Of a stretch of DNA of 8,158 bases, positions 1 to 5,763 are shown in pieces. Under the pieces are notes generated by a model. It saw only the letters and a program-made list of their open reading frames with translations. It searched no databases and had not been told where the DNA came from. The translations under genes were made by a program, and so were the position numbers. Each line of letters opens with the position of its first letter. Within the stretch, counting starts at the first letter, position 1. Source of the stretch: an uncultured Coriobacteriaceae bacterium (GTDB lineage: Bacteria; Actinomycetota; Coriobacteriia; Coriobacteriales; UMGS124); contig USJP01000054.1 of NCBI GenBank assembly GCA_900555105.1, positions 1 to 8,158 of the forward strand. The letters run 5' to 3'.

Positions 1-213
1 GCCTCCCTGGGCAAGACCGTGAAGAACCTGCGCAAGGGTATGTCTGACGAGGACGAGGAGGCTTCTTCCAAGAAGACCGCTGCCGTTGAGGAAGAGGTCG
101 AGGTTGTCGACGAGGACGATGCCGACGTCGTGGAGGACGAGGCTGCCAAGAAGCCCGCAGCCAAGAAGCGCAGCGCCGCTGCCAAGAAGGCCGCCGCTGA
201 CGACGACGAGTAA
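1..213 (+). CDS. tatA: C-terminal end of a probable Sec-independent (twin-arginine) translocase subunit TatA, 5'-truncated
   Basis: Only the last 70 codons are present; frame 1 is open from the window edge to TAA at 211-213. The first visible residues, ASLGKTVKNLRKGM, match the end of the TatA amphipathic helix (family pattern: LG-x-S-L-G-K-x-x-K-x-F/L-R-K-G). The remainder is a low-complexity charged tail, first acidic (SDEDEE, then EEEVEVVDEDD), then Lys/Ala-rich (KKPAAKKRSAAAKKAAA), ending in DDDE. Such disordered tails are common in TatA. TatA oligomers form the membrane pore that exports folded, cofactor-bearing proteins carrying RR signal peptides. The transmembrane helix and start codon lie upstream of the window. 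A strong terminator 27 bases after the stop closes the unit. The GTG at 19 is internal, not a start. TatB, or an unrelated charged-tail protein, cannot be excluded because the diagnostic N-terminus is missing. Confidence 0.62.
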   Translation, partial: ASLGKTVKNLRKGMSDEDEEASSKKTAAVEEEVEVVDEDDADVVEDEAAKKPAAKKRSAAAKKAAADDDE

Positions 214-239
214 GTCCGTCGTATCACAAGCATTAAACA

Positions 240-287
240 GCGTGGCGCACGTCTTCACCCGAAGGCGTGCGCCGCGCGGCGTTTATT
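240..287 (+). terminator. Strong intrinsic terminator after the tatA-like gene
   Basis: A 17-bp stem pairs 240-256 with 261-277 (two G-T wobbles, otherwise Watson-Crick) around the tetraloop ACCC (257-260). A T-rich tail, TTTATT, follows at 282-287 after four bases. The hairpin begins 26 bases after the TAA at 211-213. It insulates the upstream operon from greA, which must therefore have its own start site or depend on read-through. Confidence 0.85.
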
Positions 288-301
288 GAGAGGTTCTAAC
301 G

Positions 302-373
302 GTGCCCGCCATGTGTGACGGGCACTTGTCGTAAACAAGTACGTCCCTGTTGCCGGCGAGGCCCGTGCCAGGG
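302..373 (+). promoter_or_regulatory. Structured 5' leader of greA (three consecutive hairpins)
   Basis: Three inverted repeats follow one another between the upstream terminator and the greA ribosome-binding site. GTGCCCG (302-308) pairs with CGGGCAC (319-325). ACTTGT (324-329) pairs with ACAAGT (335-340). CCCTG (345-349) pairs with CAGGG (369-373). Hairpins 1 and 2 share bases 324-325, so they partly compete. No T-run follows any of them, so they do not look like plain terminators. No convincing -10/-35 pair was found in 214-393; TTGAGA at 286-291 has no matching -10 at 17 bp. A role in greA control is inference only. Known precedent: E. coli greA has an attenuated leader that releases the small RNA GraL. 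Confidence 0.35.
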
Positions 374-393
374 CTGAAACAAGGAGATTTACC

Positions 394-873
394 ATGGAAG
401 TAGGCAAGGCAATCGTGCTTTCCCCCGAAGGCAAGCTCAAGCTTGAGGAGGAGCTTGCCTGGCGCGAGACCACCGAGCGCGAGCGCATCACCGAGGCCAT
501 CGCCGTGGCCCGCGACTTTGGCGACCTTTCCGAGAACTCCGAGTACGACGACGCCAAGGACGAGCAGGCATCTAATGAGAACCGCATCCAGGTGCTCAAG
601 CAGCAGCTTGCCAACTGCATCGTTGTCGCAGCTCCCACCAAGGGCGGCCGCATCACGATTGGCCATGTCGTGCACCTGCAGGATGCCGCTGGCAAGGAGC
701 GCGTTTACACTCTCGTGGGCACCGCCGAGGCTAGCCCGCGCGAGGGCAAGATTTCCAACGAGTCGCCGCTGGGCAAGGCTCTGATGGATCACAAGGCTGG
801 CGACACGGTGTCGTTCGTGAGCCCGGCCGGCAAGACGCTCATCTATACCGTCACGGCTGTTGAGGCCCGCTAA
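394..873 (+). CDS. greA: Transcription elongation factor GreA
   Basis: A 159-residue protein, essentially the family length (E. coli about 158). GreA enters the secondary channel of RNA polymerase and stimulates cleavage of backtracked transcripts, rescuing stalled complexes. Residues 1-75 form the antiparallel coiled coil. Its tip carries the signature GDLSENSEY (43-51), with D44 and E47 in the positions of the two acidic residues that coordinate the catalytic Mg. The C-terminal FKBP-like domain, about 80-159, shows the expected YTLVG, then ISNESPLGKAL (residues 123-133), GD and PAGK blocks. The ATG is set by AAGGAG at 381-386, seven bases upstream. The stop codon overlaps the start of lysS (TAATG), so the two genes form one translationally coupled operon. 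I recall greA next to lysS in other Gram-positive anaerobes. The leader is structured (302-373). Nothing unusual is seen in the protein. Confidence 0.97.
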   Translation: MEVGKAIVLSPEGKLKLEEELAWRETTERERITEAIAVARDFGDLSENSEYDDAKDEQASNENRIQVLKQQLANCIVVAAPTKGGRITIGHVVHLQDAAGKERVYTLVGTAEASPREGKISNESPLGKALMDHKAGDTVSFVSPAGKTLIYTVTAVEAR

Positions 874-2840
874 TGGCGGCCGATCAGCCTCAGGGCGACG
901 TCGCCCTGCTCGACGAGCGCAGTGTGCGCCTCGGTCGCCGTTCTGCTCTCATTGAGGCCGGCGTCAACCCTTACCCTGAGCACTGTCAGGTCAGTGACCA
1001 TGTCGCCGATCTGGTGGAGCGTTACGCCACCCTCGAGGACGGCGCCGACACGGCCGACGTCGTGAGCGTTGCCGGTCGCGTGCGTGCCAAGCGTGGCCAG
1101 GGCAAGGTCATCTTCATCGAGCTGCAGGATTCCACGGGCACCATCCAGCTCTTCTGTCGTATCAACGACCTGGGTGAGGAAGGTCTTGCTAGTGTCAAGG
1201 CCTTCGACCTGGGCGATATCGTCGAGGCCAGGGGCATTGTCGTGCGCACTCGTCGCGGCGAGCTCTCCATTGCGCCTACGGGCGTGCGCCTGCTCTCCAA
1301 GAGTGTGCGCCCCCTGCCCGAGAAGTTCCACGGCCTGTCCGACAAAGAGACGCGCTATCGTCAGCGCTATGTGGACCTCATCGTGAACGATGACGTGCGC
1401 GAGACCTTCCGCAAGCGCTCGCTCATCCTGTCGACGTTCCGCCGCTACATGGAGGCCGATGGCTACATGGAGGTGGAGACCCCCATCCTGCAGACCATCC
1501 AGGGTGGCGCCACCGCAAAGCCGTTTATCACGCACTTCAATGCACTCAACCAGGAGTGCTACCTGCGTATCGCGACTGAGCTGCACCTCAAGCGTCTGCT
1601 TGTGGGCGGTTTCGAGGCCGTGTTCGAGGTCGGCCGCATCTTCCGTAACGAGGGCATGGACCTCACCCACAACCCCGAGTTCACCACGATGGAGGCCTAT
1701 CGCGCCTATTCCGACCTGGAGGGCATGAAGAGGCTCGCCGAGGGTGTCATCAAGGCCGCTAACAAGGCTGTGGGCAACCCCGAGGTCATCGAGTATCAGG
1801 GCCAGACCATCGACCTGTCGGGCGAGTGGGCCTGTCGTCCCATGACCGACATCGTCTCCGACGTGCTTGGCTACAAGGTCACGCTCGACACGCCCGTCGA
1901 GGAGCTTGCCAGCGCCGCCCGCGCCAAGGGCATCGAGATCAAGCCCGAGTGGACCGCCGGCAAGATCATCGCCGAGATCTACGACGAGCTGGGTGAGGAT
2001 ACGATTGTGAACCCCACCTTCGTGTGCGATTACCCCATTGAGGTCTCGCCTCTGGCCAAGCGCTTCGAGGACGATCCGCGTCTCACGCACCGCTTCGAGC
2101 TCGTCATTGCCGGCCACGAGTACGCCAATGCGTTCTCCGAGCTCAATGACCCTGTCGATCAGGCCGAGCGTTTCCGCAAGCAGGTGGAGGAGAAGTTTGC
2201 CGGCGACGACGAGGCCATGGAGTACGACGAGGACTACGTGCGTGCCCTCGAGTACGGCATGCCCCCTGCAGGCGGTATTGGCATCGGTATCGACCGCGTG
2301 GTCATGCTGCTCACCAACTCCGCCTCCATCCGCGACGTGCTGCTGTTCCCGCACATGAAGCCCGAGGCCGGCACCAAGAGCGGTGCCGCTGCTGCCAAGG
2401 CCGCCGAGCAGGCTGCTGCGGCAAGCGCGCCTGTTGAGGAAGCTTGCGAGCCCATCGCCGCCGCAGAGCTGGAGAACATCCAGATTGAGCCGCTCTTCGA
2501 GGACTCCGTCGACTTCGAGACGTTCTCCAAGTCCGACTTCCGCGCCGTGAAGGTCAAGGCCTGCGCCGCGGTGCCCAAGTCCAAGAAGCTCCTGCAGTTC
2601 ACGCTTGACGACGGCACGGGTGCCGACCGCACCATCCTGTCGGGCATCCATGCCTACTACGAGCCCGAGCAGCTTGTGGGCAAGACCCTCGTGGCCATCA
2701 CGAACCTGCCCCCGCGCAAGATGATGGGCATCGATTCGTGCGGCATGCTGCTTTCCGCCATCCATAAGGTGGACGACGAGGAGCGCCTCAACCTGCTGAT
2801 GGTGAGCGACGCCATCCCCGCAGGTGCCAAGCTCTACTAG
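873..2840 (+). CDS. lysS: Class II lysyl-tRNA synthetase with a C-terminal Trbp111/MetRS-type tRNA-binding domain
   Basis: A 655-residue protein; bacterial LysRS is usually about 490-510, so roughly 150 residues are extra. It charges tRNA-Lys with lysine using ATP. Residues 60-145 are the anticodon-binding OB fold (VAGRVRAKR onward). The catalytic core follows, with motif 2 at FRNEGMDLTHNPEFTTMEAY (257-276, R258 and E260) and motif 3 at GGIGIGIDR (467-475, R475), ending near FPHMKPE (492-498). An Ala/Glu-rich linker runs from 499 to about 535. Residues 545-655 match the tRNA_bind OB fold: FSKSDFRAVKV, SKKLLQF, ILSGI, LVGKT, NLPPRKMMGI and SCGMLLSA are the family landmarks of Trbp111 and the MetRS C-terminus. 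The ATG overlaps the greA stop; a weak GAGG lies at 862-865. The extra domain probably raises affinity for tRNA. No frameshift is visible at the junction, so it is a genuine fusion. Confidence 0.96.
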   Translation: MAADQPQGDVALLDERSVRLGRRSALIEAGVNPYPEHCQVSDHVADLVERYATLEDGADTADVVSVAGRVRAKRGQGKVIFIELQDSTGTIQLFCRINDLGEEGLASVKAFDLGDIVEARGIVVRTRRGELSIAPTGVRLLSKSVRPLPEKFHGLSDKETRYRQRYVDLIVNDDVRETFRKRSLILSTFRRYMEADGYMEVETPILQTIQGGATAKPFITHFNALNQECYLRIATELHLKRLLVGGFEAVFEVGRIFRNEGMDLTHNPEFTTMEAYRAYSDLEGMKRLAEGVIKAANKAVGNPEVIEYQGQTIDLSGEWACRPMTDIVSDVLGYKVTLDTPVEELASAARAKGIEIKPEWTAGKIIAEIYDELGEDTIVNPTFVCDYPIEVSPLAKRFEDDPRLTHRFELVIAGHEYANAFSELNDPVDQAERFRKQVEEKFAGDDEAMEYDEDYVRALEYGMPPAGGIGIGIDRVVMLLTNSASIRDVLLFPHMKPEAGTKSGAAAAKAAEQAAAASAPVEEACEPIAAAELENIQIEPLFEDSVDFETFSKSDFRAVKVKACAAVPKSKKLLQFTLDDGTGADRTILSGIHAYYEPEQLVGKTLVAITNLPPRKMMGIDSCGMLLSAIHKVDDEERLNLLMVSDAIPAGAKLY

Positions 2841-2884
2841 AACTTAAGCGTACGGGTGCGGCGCAAAATGGGTACGCTGCACCT

Positions 2885-2924
2885 CGGGCCCGTGGGCGCA
2901 AGACCTGCGGGCCTGTTTCATATT
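2885..2924 (+). terminator. Probable terminator after greA-lysS
   Basis: A 12-bp GC-rich stem pairs 2885-2896 with 2904-2915 (three G-T wobbles) around a 7-base loop (2897-2903). TTTCATATT follows at 2916-2924, a weak T-tract. It begins 45 bases after the lysS stop. A second, overlapping-range inverted repeat, GCGTAC (2848-2853) with GTACGC (2872-2877), lies just before it. Position and stem strength support termination; the imperfect T-run lowers certainty. Confidence 0.6.
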
Positions 2925-2960
2925 GGGACATAGGGCTGCTAAGAGGGAAAGGCACACAGA

Positions 2961-4250
2961 ATGGCAGACTTCCTCGACGAACTCATAGGCCTGCAAAAGG
3001 AGTTCCAGGCCATCACGGGCGAGATCTCTGACGAGACCGCCTTTGTGCGCGGAGCCACCACGGAGGAGAGCGCTGAGCCCGTATGGACGCCGTCGGATTA
3101 CAAGGTCGTCCCCAAGGGTAACTCCGCCATGTGCGTGCGTTGCAAGAAGGAGGACGCCAGCTGCGACCTGTGCCTGCAGGTTTGCCCGACTGACTCCATC
3201 TTCTTCGATGACGACGGCGCGCTTGAGATCAAGAGCGACTGCCGCAAGTGCGGCCTGTGCGTGGCTGCCTGCCCCACCGACGCCCTCGTGTCGAGCATGC
3301 ACGCCCCTAAGATGCTCTACGACAAGATTTGCAAGGCTGCCGAGGCCAACGAGATGGTTTACGTCACCTGCACGCGCGCCCTGGGTCATGTGCCCGAGGC
3401 CGCCCAGGTAGTCCTGCCCTGCGTGGGCGACGTCTCGGCCGAGGTGTGGTACTCGATTCTGTGCGAGTATGGCAACGTCGGCATCTATCTGCCGCGCGGC
3501 ATCTGCGACAAGTGCCGCACCACCACCGGCGAGGAGTGCTACACCGACGCCATCACGTTGGGCGAGCAGTGGAGCGGCGAGACCGTCGATCTTGTGGAGC
3601 GCGAGCGCGACATGGTGCTCGAGGTCGACCATCAGGCCGAGCGCAAGGCCTTTGTCAATGGCTCCCTCAAGTCGCTTGGCATGACGGCCTCGAAGGTGAA
3701 CCCCCTCACCGCCAAACTCGCCCGTGGTGCCGAGAAGCTTGCCAAGCATTCCAAGCAGATTACCGAGCTGCAGAAGTCGCTCGACCGCCTGACTGGTGCG
3801 CAGAACACCGAAAACAAGAAGCGCGTGCTCACCAACACCCGCCAGCTCATGCTCGTGGCTCTTGCCAACCATCCCAAAACGGCAGGCAACATCTTGCTCG
3901 ACGCCCCCCAGTCCACTGGCAAGTGCGACGGCTGCGGCGAGTGCGCCGATGTGTGCCCCATGAACGCGATCGACATCGTGGGGAGCAAGATTTCGGTACT
4001 CACCACGCACTGTGTGGCATGCGCCCTGTGTTCGGACATCTGTCCTCTCGACGCCATCGAGTTTATCGAAGTTGACGGCAACCGCCTCATCGTCGACGAC
4101 CCCGAGACCAAGAAGAAGGTCGAGGAAGACGAGAAGCAGCGCCAGAAGGAAGCCGAGAACCGCGAGAAGGCCAAGAAGTACGGTCAGAAGATGATCGACA
4201 TGCTGGAGAAGGAAGCCGACGAGGCCGAGGCCCGCGGAGAGAAGCTCTAG
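2961..4250 (+). CDS. Multi-[4Fe-4S] ferredoxin-like protein with a cysteine-rich central domain; role unknown
   Basis: A 429-residue soluble protein with no signal peptide or membrane segment, so probably cytoplasmic. The N-terminal half has C58, C61, C68, C71, C75-P, then a canonical C94-x2-C97-x2-C100-x3-C104-P. The first of these carries an atypical C-x6-C gap. The C-terminal half has two canonical sets, C322/C325/C328/C332-P and C351/C354/C357/C361-P. Up to four [4Fe-4S] clusters are therefore predicted. Between them, residues 134-198 hold C137, C154, C168, C182, C185 and C193 in an alternating strand/helix pattern (VLPCVGDVS, then IYLPRGICDKC). This vaguely recalls the MvhD-type subunits that accompany hydrogenase and heterodisulfide reductase. 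The tail (373-429) is Lys/Glu-rich and probably helical. The ATG follows a GAGGGAAAGG-type ribosome site at 2943-2952. It likely carries low-potential electrons, but the substrate is unknown. It lies just upstream of the cytochrome, whose own promoter begins three bases after this stop. Confidence 0.85.
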   Translation: MADFLDELIGLQKEFQAITGEISDETAFVRGATTEESAEPVWTPSDYKVVPKGNSAMCVRCKKEDASCDLCLQVCPTDSIFFDDDGALEIKSDCRKCGLCVAACPTDALVSSMHAPKMLYDKICKAAEANEMVYVTCTRALGHVPEAAQVVLPCVGDVSAEVWYSILCEYGNVGIYLPRGICDKCRTTTGEECYTDAITLGEQWSGETVDLVERERDMVLEVDHQAERKAFVNGSLKSLGMTASKVNPLTAKLARGAEKLAKHSKQITELQKSLDRLTGAQNTENKKRVLTNTRQLMLVALANHPKTAGNILLDAPQSTGKCDGCGECADVCPMNAIDIVGSKISVLTTHCVACALCSDICPLDAIEFIEVDGNRLIVDDPETKKKVEEDEKQRQKEAENREKAKKYGQKMIDMLEKEADEAEARGEKL

Positions 4251-4253
4251 CCC

Positions 4254-4281
4254 TTGAAAGAAACCACCCGCCCTCTATAAT
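4254..4281 (+). promoter_or_regulatory. Near-consensus housekeeping-sigma promoter for the cytochrome gene
   Basis: TTGAAA at 4254-4259 and a perfect TATAAT at 4276-4281 are separated by 16 bp. The expected start site is near 4288, giving an untranslated leader of about 160 bases before the ATG at 4448. This is the best promoter match in the window. It begins three bases after the upstream Fe-S gene ends, with no terminator visible between the genes, so read-through from that gene is also possible. Confidence 0.75.
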
Positions 4282-4302
4282 TGTTGTCGAATGGCAACAA
4301 TT
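4279..4302 (+). promoter_or_regulatory. Perfect palindrome overlapping the -10 box: candidate operator
   Basis: AATTGTTG (4279-4286) and CAACAATT (4295-4302) are exact inverse complements separated by 8 bases. The left arm covers the last three bases of TATAAT and the right arm lies over the predicted start. A bound dimer would block polymerase, so a repressor site is the simplest reading. An extra copy of the half-site ATTGTTG occurs at 4353-4359. No regulator gene is in the window and I do not recognise the motif as that of a named regulator. A hairpin at the extreme 5' end of the transcript is an alternative. Confidence 0.5.
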
Positions 4303-4405
4303 TGTGGCGGTTAGGCAGAATTCGGCGGCTTGAGTGCAGTTCCACGCATTTGATTGTTGCCCGACCTCGCGGCTAAAACTATCATCAGCTAGGTTAGGTA
4401 AGGGA

Positions 4406-4425
4406 CGCGGGCAGACTGGCCCGTG
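4406..4425 (+). other. Hairpin in the cytochrome leader just before the ribosome-binding site
   Basis: CGCGGGC (4406-4412) pairs with GCCCGTG (4419-4425), seven pairs including one G-T wobble, around the 6-base loop AGACTG. It ends eight bases before the GAGGAGGAG Shine-Dalgarno stretch at 4433-4441. It could protect the messenger's 5' end or keep the ribosome site open. Its 3' arm lies in a 13-base sequence that recurs in the greA leader. Function is not established. Confidence 0.35.
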
Positions 4426-4447
4426 CCAGGAAGAGGAGGAGTTACCC

Positions 4448-5689
4448 ATGTCCGAAGAGGAGAAGGTGACGACGGAGTCTGAGACGATGAAGAAGACCAA
4501 GGCCCCTAAGACCAAGGTTTGGCCCATCGTTCTTTCCGTGATTTTCATTGCCGTCATCGCGTTTTTCACGGCGTTCCTGCATTGGCACGAGGAGCCGAGC
4601 TTCTGCAGCGCCATCTGCCACAACAACATGACGAAGTACGTCGACGGCTACTACAGCGAGGATGACGCCCTGCTCGTCTCCAAGCACGCTGAGGCCGACG
4701 TCACCTGCCTTGGCTGCCACTGGAGCCAGGCCAAGATGATGGACCTCGTGCATGAGGTCGTCCTCTACGTCAGCGATTCCTACACCGACCCGCTGACCGA
4801 CCACAAGGAGTTCGTCAACGACGAGTTCTGCGGTTCTTGCCACGACGGCAACCTTGATGAGTTCAACCATGCTCCCACCAAGGAAGAGTCCACCAAGGAT
4901 CAGGTCATCGATCCCCACAACATGCCCGCCATCGACGCCCATGCTGGTCTGAACATCACCTGCGGCGACTGCCACAGCGTGCACAAGACCTCTACCATGG
5001 TGTGCGCCGAGTGCCACGACGGCATGGTTGAGGTTCCCGAGGGTTGGACCACCCCCGAGGTCAAGGTCAACGCTATGGCCGACCACATGAACGCCGTTCC
5101 CTCTGACAAGTGCGCTTCTTGCCACGACGGCACCAAGGTTCGCGAGCTCGACATGGCTGGCGTTGAGGCTAAGTACACCTGGAACGACCAGCCCTTCAAC
5201 TTCCACTCCATGTCTGACGAGATGAAGACCGCTCACGAGGGCTTCATCGAGGACTTCAGCTGCCAGACCTGCCACGCTGAGAAGTCTGTTGCTGCTTGCG
5301 CCACCTGCCACGCCGGCGTCTTCACCGAGGAGAACCTCCCCGAGGGTTGGACCGCCGAGGCTGCCGAGGAGCCCGCTGCTGACTCCGCCAGCACCGAGGC
5401 CACCGCTTCCGACGCCACCTACACCGACGGCGAGTACACCGCCGCTGGCAAGGGCATTGGCGGCGACGTCCCTGTGACCGTCACTGTCAAGGACGGCAAG
5501 GTCGCTGAGGTCACCGTTGGTGACAACTCCGAGACCCAGGGCATTGGCAGCAACGCCATCGAGCAGCTCCCCGAGGCCATTGTTGCCGCCAACGGCACCG
5601 CCGGCGTCGACGCTGTCTCCGGTGCTACCGTCACCTCCAAGGCCATCTTCTCGGCCGTTGACGAGGCTCTCGCTCAGGCTCAGGCCTAA
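4448..5689 (+). CDS. Membrane-anchored octaheme c-type cytochrome fused to a C-terminal FMN-binding domain
   Basis: A 413-residue protein. A Lys-rich N-terminus (15-23) precedes one hydrophobic helix (24-44), read as an uncleaved anchor that places the rest outside the membrane. Seven CXXCH haem sites begin at C87, C128, C172, C186, C222, C272 and C284; an eighth, CSAICH (53-58), has three residues between its cysteines. Twelve further histidines (e.g. H80, H119, H165, H213, H263) could be distal ligands. The first two haems resemble the NapC/NrfH start (haem site right after the anchor, then SKHAEADVTCLGCH). Residues 118-201 and 212-302 are a tandem triheme repeat. After an Ala/Glu linker, 322-413 form an FMN_bind domain with SGAT (391-394); T394 is the predicted covalent FMN site, which requires an ApbE transferase. 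The start is fixed by GAGGAGGAG at 4433-4441; the in-frame GTG at 4334 lacks such a site. It probably relays electrons from the membrane to an extracytosolic acceptor, which remains unknown. Confidence 0.92.
   Translation: MSEEEKVTTESETMKKTKAPKTKVWPIVLSVIFIAVIAFFTAFLHWHEEPSFCSAICHNNMTKYVDGYYSEDDALLVSKHAEADVTCLGCHWSQAKMMDLVHEVVLYVSDSYTDPLTDHKEFVNDEFCGSCHDGNLDEFNHAPTKEESTKDQVIDPHNMPAIDAHAGLNITCGDCHSVHKTSTMVCAECHDGMVEVPEGWTTPEVKVNAMADHMNAVPSDKCASCHDGTKVRELDMAGVEAKYTWNDQPFNFHSMSDEMKTAHEGFIEDFSCQTCHAEKSVAACATCHAGVFTEENLPEGWTAEAAEEPAADSASTEATASDATYTDGEYTAAGKGIGGDVPVTVTVKDGKVAEVTVGDNSETQGIGSNAIEQLPEAIVAANGTAGVDAVSGATVTSKAIFSAVDEALAQAQA
4799..5353 (+). repeat. Internal tandem duplication of a triheme module within the cytochrome gene
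   Basis: Copy 1 is residues 118-201 (4799-5050); copy 2 is residues 212-302 (5081-5353). Shared landmarks occur in order: D-H-x8-C-x2-C-H-D-G (H119/C128 and H213/C222), H-x-M with a later H-A/E-G (H157, H165 and H253, H263), a haem at C172 and C272, a haem at C186 and C284, then PEGWT at 197-201 and 298-302. The PEGWT codons are identical within the 15-base stretch at 5036-5050 and 5339-5353. The offset drifts from 94 to 101 residues, so the copies have diverged by small insertions. Confidence 0.72.
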
Positions 5690-5722
5690 GCGCGGAATCA
5701 AGCACCAGGCAAGTGATTCTAT

Positions 5723-5750
5723 GGGCCGCCCCCAGGGGCGGCCCTTTTTT
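5723..5750 (+). terminator. Strong intrinsic terminator after the cytochrome
   Basis: GGGCCGCCC (5723-5731) pairs with GGGCGGCCC (5736-5744), nine perfect pairs around a tetraloop, followed directly by six T at 5745-5750. It lies 33 bases after the cytochrome TAA and separates it from ychF. Confidence 0.95.
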
Positions 5751-5763
5751 GTTCTCTACGACC

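Noticed and set aside
113..213. Lys/Ala-rich tail of the first gene as a histone H1-like DNA-binding protein
   Set aside because: The residues just before it fit the TatA helix end, and charged low-complexity tails are common in TatA. Without the N-terminus a histone-like protein cannot be wholly excluded.
870..2765. A 631-residue minus-strand open frame opposite lysS
   Set aside because: It lies fully antisense to a gene with all class II synthetase motifs. Its translation is a Gly/Leu/His/Val-rich string with no recognisable domain, as expected when G/C-ending codons are read backwards.
2844..4010. A 388-residue minus-strand open frame opposite the Fe-S gene
   Set aside because: Same codon-bias shadow; the plus strand carries four well-formed cluster motifs and a ribosome-binding site.
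4350..4385. A second promoter in the cytochrome leader (TTGATT with TAAAAC or TATCAT)
   Set aside because: Spacing is 18 bp or more and both boxes are weak, whereas 4254-4281 is near consensus.
4334..4447. A 38-codon upstream extension of the cytochrome from GTG at 4334
   Set aside because: The extension has no ribosome-binding site, would put 38 more residues ahead of the membrane anchor, and runs through the leader hairpin. The ATG at 4448 has GAGGAGGAG seven bases upstream.
4442..5701. A 419-residue minus-strand open frame opposite the cytochrome
   Set aside because: It is a mirror of the plus-strand codons (Gly/Val/Leu repeats) with no motif, while the plus strand has eight haem sites, an anchor and a flavin domain.
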